A stretch of DNA of 31,969 nucleotides. It comes from a virus. The stretch spans positions 1 to 31,969 of the IMG/VR virus record IMGVR_UViG_3300044638_004915; one strand, given 5' to 3'. A program made the position numbers and the translations under genes. Below the pieces are notes generated by a model. The model did no database searches. It was not told the DNA's origin and saw only the letters and a program-made list of their open reading frames with translations. Shown here one piece after another: positions 1-8,800 of this stretch (positions are counted from its first letter, which is position 1; every line of letters begins with the position of its first letter).

Positions 1-695
1 TCAACCCCACCTAAGCTATCACTGTTAGTAGCAGTTCCCCAGAATCTGTGTATAGTACTGGTTTTCCCTGGATGGACAGGATCATGCGTATTACATAATG
101 TTACACCTGGATGAATGTAATCAAACCCAGATATTGGATTTAATGTTGGTTCTAATTGGAATTGTTGCAAATCTGCACTAATTGTAAATACTGTTGTCCC
201 ATTTACAATCGCCTCGATAATATCATGTGATCCACCATCTACATCATATACATTTACGAATTCAAAGCTAGTACCAAGAACATCTTTCTGTGGTGGGCCA
301 ACAAGTACATAGCCGGGGGTACCGGACGTACTTCCAGTTAATGAATATACATATAATTGCTTGTTTGCTCTATCATACCAAAAATCACCTTCAGTAAGAT
401 ATGATGGTCTTTCTGATGATATATCCGCACCATTTGTTACACGCCACTGTAAATTATTATCATAAAACTTTAATTTGTTACTGGCACTATCAAACCATAA
501 TTGACCAGTGATCGGTCTAGTTGGTGAGTTTGTGTTTGAAAAATTTTCTAATAAATAAAGGAAATTTTCATTTTGAATGGTTCCGTACCCAGCATAATTT
601 TTCCCAACTAATGATAATTCAGTTGTGTTATCAATTGTTCCATCAGATACTGTTGTTAATTGTGTACCATTATATGTATTAATGATATATGTCAT
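1..695 (-). CDS. Tail fibre protein, N-terminal part (cut by window edge)
   Basis: This gene starts at the ATG at 693-695 and runs leftward out of the window, so only about 231 residues are visible. An AAGGAAT ribosome binding site lies about 8 nt upstream, overlapping the end of the neighbouring fibre gene. The N-terminus carries the motifs LSLVGKNYAGYG, NENFLYLLENF and GQLWFDSAS, also present in the adjacent fibre (706-2700). The visible part ends at FWGTATNSDSLGGV, again matching the neighbour (FWGTATDSDKLGGV). The two are therefore paralogues in tandem. I recognise this N-terminal module from structural proteins of aquatic T4-like phages, where it probably attaches the fibre to the baseplate; that role is inference. 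The C-terminal, receptor-contacting part is outside the window. Fibre assignment is likely; the exact fibre type is unknown. Confidence 0.75.
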   Translation of the reverse strand, partial: MTYIINTYNGTQLTTVSDGTIDNTTELSLVGKNYAGYGTIQNENFLYLLENFSNTNSPTRPITGQLWFDSASNKLKFYDNNLQWRVTNGADISSERPSYLTEGDFWYDRANKQLYVYSLTGSTSGTPGYVLVGPPQKDVLGTSFEFVNVYDVDGGSHDIIEAIVNGTTVFTISADLQQFQLEPTLNPISGFDYIHPGVTLCNTHDPVHPGKTSTIHRFWGTATNSDSLGGV

Positions 696-705
696 TTATT
701 ATTCC

Positions 706-2700
706 TTATAAAATACCAGTAAAAATTATATAGTTGAATCCAGATGCTGGGCTTGATATATTTGGTAATGAAAAATTTGCAGCATCAATGATATAACTTG
801 GCCCCAATACAGCAAATAAATCCGGGTATTGTGATCGCAATCGTGCAGATCCATTGCATATTAAATATCCAGTTGGAAGTGTCAATGATGGATATAACAT
901 AATACTACCAACAACTACTGTAGAAACATTACTTAAAAATGTTTGTTTTGATACACTATATAAATTACTAGATCCAAATACCAATACTTCTGGGAATTGT
1001 TGAGTACCAACTGATCCAGTTTGTGAAATATTAAGAGTCCATCTGGTATCATCATTCTGAACCGCACTTTCAATATAAGTCCCTGGGGTAATTCCCTCCC
1101 CAGAGATAGTCATACCAACTTCGATTGTGCCATAAGTTACACTAGCAATAGTTAATAAGGTGCCTGTTATATACCCATTTGCTTCAGCTGCATATTCCCT
1201 ATATACTAAAAATTTATCAGTTGCATCAGAATCTAATAATTCCTCTTTACCAGTAATTATTGTTTGATTAGCAGTAGTATTAAACACCAAACTATTTTGA
1301 GCAGATGACCCGTTATATGATATTGGCGCAGCACTTTCGATATCGCCAATAATACTAAATTGTGATGTAGTTGCTAAATAACCCGCCGATCCAGATACAC
1401 TACCAGCCACATTTCCTGTTACATTTCCTGTTACATTACCAATAACATTACCAACGAAATTTTGAACATATAAGTTTCTAAACTGATATTGGCTTGAACC
1501 GATATCATATACACCAGAATTTCCTGGTAATATAATTGATCCAGATATAGGTGATCCAACAGAATCTAATTTACTTACACGTACAATACCATTGGAAATG
1601 GTTAAATCATTACCAATTATTGCACTTAATCCAACTTTTATACCACCAGCAGTATTAATACTTGGAGTGGTGGCTGATGCATTATTTCCACCTGTGATAG
1701 TTAATCCAACTGCAGTAGTTATTCCATTTACATGCAATGTTGAAATAGGTTGATTTGTACCAATTCCTACCAATTTATCTGGATGGAAGAAAGCTACTGT
1801 ATTTAAGTTATCACTTAAATCTTTTAATCGTATTTCTAATGTATTGTTTCCTATATTAGATGAGATTAAGTAGTTTGATGCATGAATTGAATCATTACCA
1901 ATATTTAAATTATAATCATTACCAATATTTAATTTATTAACACTGAATTCCAATCCAGGTTTTATGATATTATTCTGATCATTTCGTAAAAAATGTGTAT
2001 TATCAACCCCACCTAATTTATCACTGTCAGTTGCTGTCCCCCAAAATCTATAACTTAACCCATTGAAATCAGGTCTAGTTTGTCCAGGGTATAACGCATC
2101 ATCAGAATTAATCAGTGTAATACCTTGTTGAATAGTTTTAAATCCAGATATAGCTTTTTTTGGAACAAATTTTTGTGAACTTATAACTGCTACTCTATTA
2201 TTTTCAGAATATAATGAAATTACGTTATGACTAGAATTTGATGAATCGTAGATTGTTTCAACAATTTGTCCAGACAATGCACCTTGACTATATTGTGGTC
2301 CAACTAGCGTCCAATTAGTTCCAGATCCAGAGTAAATATATAATTGCTGATTGATTGTATCTACCCATAAATCACCAGTACTAGCAGAAGATGGTTTACT
2401 AATCGCTTTCTTAACGGCACCGGCAGCACCCCAGTTATTAGGTGTACCATCTAAATTTACCATTAATTGGCTATTAACATTATCAAACCATAATTGACCT
2501 TGAATTGGGTTCGATGGTGGGTTTGAATTAGCAAAGCTTTCCATCAAATGTAAAAAATTATTTGCAATATGTGAGCTATACCCTGCATAATTCTTACCAA
2601 CAAATGTTAAACTTGTTTGAGTATTGATCGTTTTGTCTATAACAGTTATAGGTTGTTTTGTTGGATTTGATGATTCTGTATATGAAACTATATATGACAT
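706..2700 (-). CDS. Tail fibre protein with C-terminal tail-collar domain
   Basis: A 664-residue fibre. Residues 1-110 hold the attachment-like module (FVGKNYAGYS, GQLWFDNVN, then a second copy-like GDLWVDTINQQLYIYSG). The middle is a stalk-like region with the fibre phrases FWGTATDSDKLGGVDN, VGIGTNQPISTLHVNG and YDIGSSQYQFRNLYV, followed by a GNV(T/I)GNV four-residue repeat. Residues about 508-563 form a small beta module also found in two other tail proteins of this window. Residues about 597-664 resemble the phage tail collar domain (VGSIMLYPSLTLPTGYLICNG, then ANFSLPNI), which in known fibres lies at the distal, often receptor-contacting end. The start ATG follows a GGAG ribosome binding site 9 nt upstream, inside the end of the previous gene. 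The role in host binding is inferred from family architecture. Confidence 0.8.
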   Translation of the reverse strand: MSYIVSYTESSNPTKQPITVIDKTINTQTSLTFVGKNYAGYSSHIANNFLHLMESFANSNPPSNPIQGQLWFDNVNSQLMVNLDGTPNNWGAAGAVKKAISKPSSASTGDLWVDTINQQLYIYSGSGTNWTLVGPQYSQGALSGQIVETIYDSSNSSHNVISLYSENNRVAVISSQKFVPKKAISGFKTIQQGITLINSDDALYPGQTRPDFNGLSYRFWGTATDSDKLGGVDNTHFLRNDQNNIIKPGLEFSVNKLNIGNDYNLNIGNDSIHASNYLISSNIGNNTLEIRLKDLSDNLNTVAFFHPDKLVGIGTNQPISTLHVNGITTAVGLTITGGNNASATTPSINTAGGIKVGLSAIIGNDLTISNGIVRVSKLDSVGSPISGSIILPGNSGVYDIGSSQYQFRNLYVQNFVGNVIGNVTGNVTGNVAGSVSGSAGYLATTSQFSIIGDIESAAPISYNGSSAQNSLVFNTTANQTIITGKEELLDSDATDKFLVYREYAAEANGYITGTLLTIASVTYGTIEVGMTISGEGITPGTYIESAVQNDDTRWTLNISQTGSVGTQQFPEVLVFGSSNLYSVSKQTFLSNVSTVVVGSIMLYPSLTLPTGYLICNGSARLRSQYPDLFAVLGPSYIIDAANFSLPNISSPASGFNYIIFTGIL
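1409..1456 (-). repeat. Four tandem 12-bp units encoding GNV repeats
   Basis: Two identical 12-base units (acatttcctgtt) at 1409-1432 are followed by two degenerate ones (acattaccaata, acattaccaacg). They encode the GNVxGNV stretch of the fibre stalk. In-frame units of this kind can expand or contract by slippage and so alter shaft length; that is inference. Confidence 0.7.
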
Positions 2701-2703
2701 CTA

Positions 2704-3303
2704 TTAAACTCCAGATAATGATTGAATTCGAACTGTATAATCAATTTGAACTAATCTATTCAATGATTTTTGCACTGGATGAAAAATTACATGGGTTAAT
2801 AACATATTACTACCATATGGGTCATAACTACGTAGTCCCAATTCATCAAATACATATGCACTTTCCCCATTTGTGGTAGTATCATATGCCGCCTGATTGG
2901 TAGGCTCACCATAATCCAATAAACATGATACTAAAATATCTGTATAATTATTACCAGTATTATGTATTACCTCAATTCTATTTCTACTTGGGTCTAAGTT
3001 CCCACTTACAGTATCATTAACAATTTTTGAATATGTTTTATTATATAAATTTGCATTGGATCCTGAGCTATTTGGTGTTAAATAAGTAATAATACCAGTA
3101 GGATCAACTACTGTACCACCATTTCCAAATGCCATTTCATATATAAACTGTTGTCCTTTATTGGCAACACTATTTGCTAATGCAATACTTATATTTTCAT
3201 AATGAATTGCATTACGTTTGTTAACGAATATCTCTTGAGTTGTTGGATCAAATATCTTAATATGGCCTTCAACATGTATTCCTGTTTTTTCTTTACTCTG
3301 CAT
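2704..3303 (-). CDS. Conserved virion structural protein of T4-like aquatic phages
   Basis: A 199-residue protein. An upstream in-frame TTG at 3331-3333 would add ten residues, but I chose the ATG at 3301-3303 because an AGAGAG ribosome binding site sits 6 nt before it and a late-promoter box overlaps the TTG. Recognisable stretches are GIHVEGHIKIFDP near the N-terminus, NAIHYENISIALANS, IYEMAFGNGGT, then FDELGLRS and a C-terminal HVIFHPVQKSLNRLVQIDY. I associate this combination with a structural protein of unknown role found near the fibre genes of cyanophage-type T4-like viruses. No enzymatic motif is visible. It leads a likely transcription unit that continues into the two fibre genes, suggesting a fibre-attachment or baseplate-periphery role, which is inference. 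Confidence 0.65.
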   Translation of the reverse strand: MQSKEKTGIHVEGHIKIFDPTTQEIFVNKRNAIHYENISIALANSVANKGQQFIYEMAFGNGGTVVDPTGIITYLTPNSSGSNANLYNKTYSKIVNDTVSGNLDPSRNRIEVIHNTGNNYTDILVSCLLDYGEPTNQAAYDTTTNGESAYVFDELGLRSYDPYGSNMLLTHVIFHPVQKSLNRLVQIDYTVRIQSLSGV

Positions 3304-3323
3304 GGTAATCTCTCTATATCCTA

Positions 3324-3331
3324 TATTTATC
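3324..3331 (-). promoter_or_regulatory. Late-promoter-like box GATAAATA
   Basis: On the minus strand the 43-base gap between the protease gene and the 199-residue gene contains GATAAATA, one base off the T4 late consensus TATAAATA. It lies 20 nt upstream of the ATG at 3301-3303, followed by the AGAGAG ribosome binding site. The same box at a similar distance precedes the gp6- and gp48-like genes, and a gp55 homologue is encoded in the window. Confidence 0.6.
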
Positions 3332-3346
3332 AATTAATATTATCTA

Positions 3347-5026
3347 CTAATTTAATCCATATCTTAGTTTTTTTGGTCTAGGGTAAACTACACCTGTAGA
3401 TGGTCTAAATTTATAATTTGTTTTTGGAAATATAATATTAATGGTGTATCTCTCCAAATTGTGATATAAATATTTATTTGGGCCATTTTGTAAATCATAT
3501 AAATCAGAAGTACCCCCAGAGGTAGACGTTAGTTGTCCAGTTTTAGCATAAGATGTAATATAATTCTTTGCAGCAGCTTGCGCCATATTTGGATATATTT
3601 CTAGTGCACATGCTAATACGCCACACACTTGTGGTGATGCCATTGATGTCCCAGATATTTTTCCTTTATAATATGATGAATTTCTAGGATCAGTGGATGC
3701 CGCATATGTCCCATTATCATTAAAAGAACTCATTATATATTTACCTGGAGCATACAGGGATATTGCAGGACCTGTATTACTAAATGATGCTTTTCGTTCA
3801 GTATAAATTGTATCTATTGCACCAACTCCAATTACTCCAGGAACAGACCCTGGTGTTGAACCACGATGTGTGTACCACAAATATGATGTACCACCATATG
3901 TTGCGTTAAAAGTATTATCATAATCTGGTCCAGAGGATACATCTATTAAAAATGAATCATTACCAGCCGCTGCAACTATTATAATACCATCGTTAATTGC
4001 CTGTTGTATGTCAGATGCCATTGAAGTACTATAATATGGCACTGCCGCAATTGCTGATGTATTATATATACCAGCATTTGTTAACTCAGTTACAGTTAAT
4101 GCAGTTGAATAATCACCAACACTAATTCCACGCTTTATTGCATGTGTAATAGAACCCGTACCAAGTGATGACGATGGAAATGTTACAGTAGTTCCATAAC
4201 TACAATTACAAATTGTTGGATTTTTCACCCCAGTTAACGGATTTATTGCCTTATTTCTATGAAACGCCCTAATGTAATCCCATAATATTAATGCATCCAT
4301 TGTGTTTGAATTTGGAGACACTCCGAATGGACTAATATTATATATATTAGCATCTCTAGCCCATCCATTTGTATTACCGGCAACCGTTCCTGCAACATGA
4401 CACCCATGATTGTTTTCTGGACCGGTATATGGGGTGTATACATATTGCCCAGATAACGCTGTAGTAGCATCATTATCTATTGATGATGCTATCGAATTTA
4501 ATGAATGCCAATCAAATTGATTAACTCTACTCCCACCAGTACCATCTGAATTAACACTAAATTCTGGGTGTTCAGGATTGATATGACCATCAATTATAAT
4601 AACATCAACATGTCTCCCACTTGTTGTTGTTGAAATAGTTTCCGTTAGTGTTGAAGTGCCATTACTTCCCCAATTCGCAGTTTGGTCACCTTTTACACAT
4701 CTAGATAGCCCCCAATTATAATAAGAACTACTATTAGATGATGACTTGTCAAATGCTTCAACTGGTGTGGTCCAGTTTGGTGTAATCGTAGATAATACCA
4801 AACTCGCTAATTCAATATTGGTTATTCTAGGATCTAATAACAACTTTTGTACTTCGTCATAAGTTAATAAATAATGTGTATTTTTACTTAATGGTCTTCT
4901 TTTATATACTGAAACTTCCCTATCCGGGACATTCTCAGTCCCACCAATGGTCTCCATATCTATATAAAATTGGTCCAACTCTGACTCATCATTTAGTGTA
5001 ATAATATATTCAGAATAATCACTCAT
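3347..5026 (-). CDS. Subtilisin-like serine protease (peptidase S8 family)
   Basis: A 559-residue protein with all subtilase signatures: catalytic Asp146 in DVIIIDGHINPEH, His207 in NNHGCHVAGTVAG (the usual HGTH has Cys209 in place of Thr), the oxyanion Asn356 in VAAAGNDS, and Ser461 in SGTSMASPQVCGV. Residues 1-80 (YIITLNDESELDQFYIDM and following) resemble an I9-type propeptide, so autoprocessing is possible. There is no signal peptide or membrane segment, so it is not expected to be exported; it could act in the infected cell or ride on the virion. A short basic C-terminal tail (PRPKKLRYGLN) follows the catalytic domain. It starts at an ATG with GGAG 8 nt upstream, one base after the preceding fibre gene, within the baseplate/fibre transcription unit. 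Protease identity is secure; substrate and location are unknown. Confidence 0.92.
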   Translation of the reverse strand: MSDYSEYIITLNDESELDQFYIDMETIGGTENVPDREVSVYKRRPLSKNTHYLLTYDEVQKLLLDPRITNIELASLVLSTITPNWTTPVEAFDKSSSNSSSYYNWGLSRCVKGDQTANWGSNGTSTLTETISTTTSGRHVDVIIIDGHINPEHPEFSVNSDGTGGSRVNQFDWHSLNSIASSIDNDATTALSGQYVYTPYTGPENNHGCHVAGTVAGNTNGWARDANIYNISPFGVSPNSNTMDALILWDYIRAFHRNKAINPLTGVKNPTICNCSYGTTVTFPSSSLGTGSITHAIKRGISVGDYSTALTVTELTNAGIYNTSAIAAVPYYSTSMASDIQQAINDGIIIVAAAGNDSFLIDVSSGPDYDNTFNATYGGTSYLWYTHRGSTPGSVPGVIGVGAIDTIYTERKASFSNTGPAISLYAPGKYIMSSFNDNGTYAASTDPRNSSYYKGKISGTSMASPQVCGVLACALEIYPNMAQAAAKNYITSYAKTGQLTSTSGGTSDLYDLQNGPNKYLYHNLERYTINIIFPKTNYKFRPSTGVVYPRPKKLRYGLN

Positions 5027-5027
5027 A

Positions 5028-5879
5028 CTATTGCTCCAATGGTAATAATGTCAAAGTGATAGTAAATGTACCAGCAGATGAATTGGTATTTGTTATTGCT
5101 AACAAAATATTTGTCGATGCTGGTGATTCATTACTAAATCCAATTACACCGGGTGCTATAGGCACGGTGGTATTAGCAGTTGTAACTACTTCCGCAATAA
5201 TACCGGTCGTTGTTGGATCTACAGAAATAAGTCTAGCAGCATCTGCAGTTCGGGATGCGGCATCTGTATAGATCCTTACCCATGCGCCACCAATACTCGA
5301 TGCGGTTTGAACACTGTACAATACATATCCGTTATACCCAGTTATTGTTAGATTTGCAGTTGCGCCAGCCGCAATTAATGTTGTTGTTGCACTAGCCTGT
5401 GTTCTAGCTGGTTTATTCGTTAATGAAGTATAGTTGCCACTAAATCCAGAAATAACTCCATTATTAATTGTAATACTTGTACCATCTATCTTAACTCCAC
5501 CTAATACCGATGCAGTAGCAGTTGGTAATGTATATGCAGCAGCACTGCTAATTATTCCATTATTAATTGTAATACTTGTACCATCTATCTTAACTCCACC
5601 TAATGCCGTTGTAGTCGCAGTTGGTAATGTATATGCAGCAGTACTACTAATTACTCCATTATTAATTGTAATACTTGTACCATCAACTTTAACTCCACCT
5701 AATGCCGTTGTAGTCGCAGTTGGTAATGTATATGATGGTATCGAATTAACTGCCGTGTATAAATCAGTAAAGTTGCTATTAATTTTTATAGCACCTTGTC
5801 GCAATGTATCACCAGTTCCATCATTTGCGATGGAACCAGTTGATAATATGAGTTGTTGCGTTGTCGTCCATGTTGTCAT
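5028..5879 (-). CDS. Short tail fibre-like protein with three 33-residue repeats
   Basis: A 283-residue protein. The N-terminus has the fibre-type motif GDTLRQGAIKINSNFTDLY (residues 23-41). Residues 50-148 are three 33-residue repeats beginning YTLPTAT and containing LGGVKxDGTSITINNG, a pattern typical of trimeric fibre shafts. The C-terminal 100 residues (GGAWVRIYTDAASRTADAARL, APGVIGFSNE, TFTITLTLLPLEQ) match a beta domain I know from many aquatic phage fibre proteins, probably the tip or a receptor-binding head. The ATG at 5877-5879 has a strong AAGGAA ribosome binding site. It lies 14 bases after the giant structural gene and one base before the protease. No enzymatic motif is visible. 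Confidence 0.75.
   Translation of the reverse strand: MTTWTTTQQLILSTGSIANDGTGDTLRQGAIKINSNFTDLYTAVNSIPSYTLPTATTTALGGVKVDGTSITINNGVISSTAAYTLPTATTTALGGVKIDGTSITINNGIISSAAAYTLPTATASVLGGVKIDGTSITINNGVISGFSGNYTSLTNKPARTQASATTTLIAAGATANLTITGYNGYVLYSVQTASSIGGAWVRIYTDAASRTADAARLISVDPTTTGIIAEVVTTANTTVPIAPGVIGFSNESPASTNILLAITNTNSSAGTFTITLTLLPLEQ
5436..5732 (-). repeat. Three tandem 99-bp coding repeats
   Basis: Copies at 5634-5732, 5535-5633 and 5436-5534 are nearly identical in DNA. For example, gttggtaatgtata recurs at 5521, 5620 and 5719, exactly 99 bases apart. They encode the shaft repeats of the short fibre. The repeats are contiguous, in frame and without spacers, so this is not a CRISPR array. 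Confidence 0.95.
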
Positions 5880-5893
5880 AGTTTATTCCTTAA

Positions 5894-8800
5894 TTATAAA
5901 GTCCATTGTAACCCAGTTTTCTTGACTATAGTAATCTTCGTACCAGCTGGTACAGGTCTTGTTAATCGTATTTTTTTCGAAGTTCCATCAACTGAAAAAT
6001 CAGCATCAAACTGTACATCACCAGCTGGACTATATGGCGAAATATTCAAATTAAATACTATATACGGATGTTTTTTTAATCTTATATGTGCTGAAAAAAA
6101 CTCCCAGTTATTATAATCAGTTAAGAAATCTTCACTAGTATGAGAAGAGATACATCTATATGTATATATTCCATAACTTATTATATCACCGATATTATAG
6201 GTTGTTGTTATTGACCAGCTTGTAACTTCATAATGCACAAATACATCAATTTCATCACATTGACCATAATTATTCGGTATCACACTTGTAAATTCTTCAG
6301 GTAAATCCCACTCAGTAACTGCTTTTGATGGGATAAATGTCACATCAACCATATTAGAAAATGAGCTCATGGTAACATGTTCAGTAACATTATTATCACG
6401 ATATGAAATAATAGTACTTGGTCCAATATTTTGAACTTCTGTCCCAGATTCATATAGGTTTACTGCACCAGTTCCCATTGTTCCACGTCTTATTTGACTC
6501 AACGTGTTGTCATGAATTTTAAAGTACTCAATTCGTTCACCATTAATATCAATCACACCTGGTTTATTTTTCTTTATGTCAGGTATATCAAAATTATCTG
6601 TGTTCTTTAAATATATCACATCATCAGTTATGTAAAAATCCTGAGTCAATTCAGTTCGTTGATCATAATTCAAATTTTTATATTGGAATCTGTTCAACAT
6701 ATCTTTAAACTGCATATATGAAACCCGTGTAGTTTTATTACTATTATAGGTAATAATATCAAATACATCTTCTGTCGTAGGTTCAAATAATAATGTTAAA
6801 CTAATTTTATCAGGGTTTATTATAAAATCAACACCTGGTGTTAATAATTTTCCAGTTTTTACAACCCATATATAATCCTCATTTATAATTTCATTTGGAA
6901 GCTGGATAATACCACCCAACACTTCTAAATTATAATAATATTGTGAAGAATCTTGTACAGGTATAATATCTGGTGTAGCATCAATCTCTATCCTTGATAC
7001 ACCCAAAATTGTATTATTATAAGAACTAAATATAACCACAATATTGTTAGGTCCAATTACAGTATCAAATATGATCCCAGCGGGTGATCCACCAAATGCT
7101 GGAATATAAGTGTATTCAGAACTCAATAATATGCGTTGATCTATTCTAACAATCATATTGATTTCATTCGGTGATGCATCACCAACGATACTAGTTAATA
7201 TATATGCTTGTGTTTTAGGTCTATTATCACCAACAACTTTCTGTGATGTTGTTATAGTAAATGTTCTTTCAGCATTACTAGCAAGAATATAATGAACAAT
7301 CGCATTAGGTGGTATAGGATTAGAAAATATAAACTTCAAAACACCATCAACATTTTCAATATGATTTGATAAGAATTCACCATGAAAATATGCATATGCA
7401 GTTACACTAATAGAAGAATTCCACATTGTTTTGGTTGCAAATATTGTTTGACCACCATTCCCAACAAAAAATCCAGTATCTAATATATCAGATCCATTTA
7501 CACCAATACTGAAAATAGTTACAATGAAGCCTTCATCAGGTGCCGTTGTAAATGTAATAGTATTGTCATCATAGTTAACAATATAATCAACACCAATTTC
7601 TTGGTAAACAATCTCTGAAAGTAATTCATCATCTTCATTTCTAAAAAATGATTCAACCGTAACGATTAATGATTGGTTACTATTCATTCGTTGGCCAATA
7701 TCAAATATAGTATCTTCACCATTTGCAACATGCTTTTCAACTTTAATATTGCCTGAAACAACTGATTGACTATCATATACCTTAATAGAGACTGCATCTA
7801 CCAATTGACCAGGAACTATTTCCTCTGGAGCATAACTAGTATTTTCTGTTACAAGCCCATCCCCATCAACATTGACATCACTTGGTGAAATTCCTGTTGC
7901 TGAGGTATATGCCAAATTCCCACCATCATAAGAGGTGTCATAATCTTCCTCATATGGTTTAATTGAGCCATCACTTGTAATTTTTCTTAAAATGATTACA
8001 TCGCCTTCATTAATACTAACATTTATAGGTATATTAATACTAACATACCCATTAATACCAACTGTGACCTCATCGTTAGATTCCGATTCAACCAACGCTG
8101 TTTTCATTACGGCATTAATATTTGTTTGAAAATGTTCTGGTCCAGTAGCGCCAGGCATAATTCCATAGTATTGATCATCAATTCTAGTACCATTTAAATA
8201 TACAGTAATTAACGTACCAATTTCTGGGACATATGGCAAATCTATTGAATGTTCATTAGCACCAACATTTACTGCATGATCATCATAAGTTGTATCATAA
8301 TTATCCCATCTATCAGATGCATATGGTGTGCTATCCCATCCTTTATTGTATTCAAAATTCATACCATCAACGATTACACCACCATAGTCAACACCAGTCA
8401 TTAATTGTGATAAATCTTTACCCAAATCGGTAGAAGATGGATTATAAAAATGTTGAATTCTGTCAGCCGCATTTAATGTTGAAACATCTTTACTATATGT
8501 AATTTCTATAATAGACCCAATTACAGGTATTGTATCAAATGTTATTGAGCCAGTTACTTTACTGAAGTAAATATTATATTCAGGATTTATTGGTTCATGT
8601 ACTATAGCTAATGTGTATACACCTCTAGAAATTTCAACACCGTTTATAGTTACTAATGCTTTTCCAATCTTAATATCTGGTGCCCATGATAATCCATAAG
8701 TACTGTTTACACCATCCGCTTCAAAACTTTCAGTTTCTTCTAATTTATTAATACTATAATCATTAGTAATTCTATCGAATTTTAAACCAATTGTATTAGT

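Noticed and set aside
3304-3333. TTG start for the 199-residue protein
   Set aside because: The ATG at 3301-3303 has the better ribosome binding site, and the late-promoter box overlaps the TTG.
3347-5026. Secreted host-type protease acquired with a signal peptide
   Set aside because: The N-terminus is charged and lacks a hydrophobic signal segment; gene packing and base composition match the neighbouring phage genes.
5436-5732. CRISPR-like array
   Set aside because: The repeats are contiguous, 99 bp, in frame and without spacers; they are fibre-shaft coding repeats.
5434-5925. Plus-strand open frame of 163 residues opposite the short fibre
   Set aside because: It is a shadow of the 99-bp repeats; it has no ribosome binding site and gives a low-complexity hydrophobic translation.
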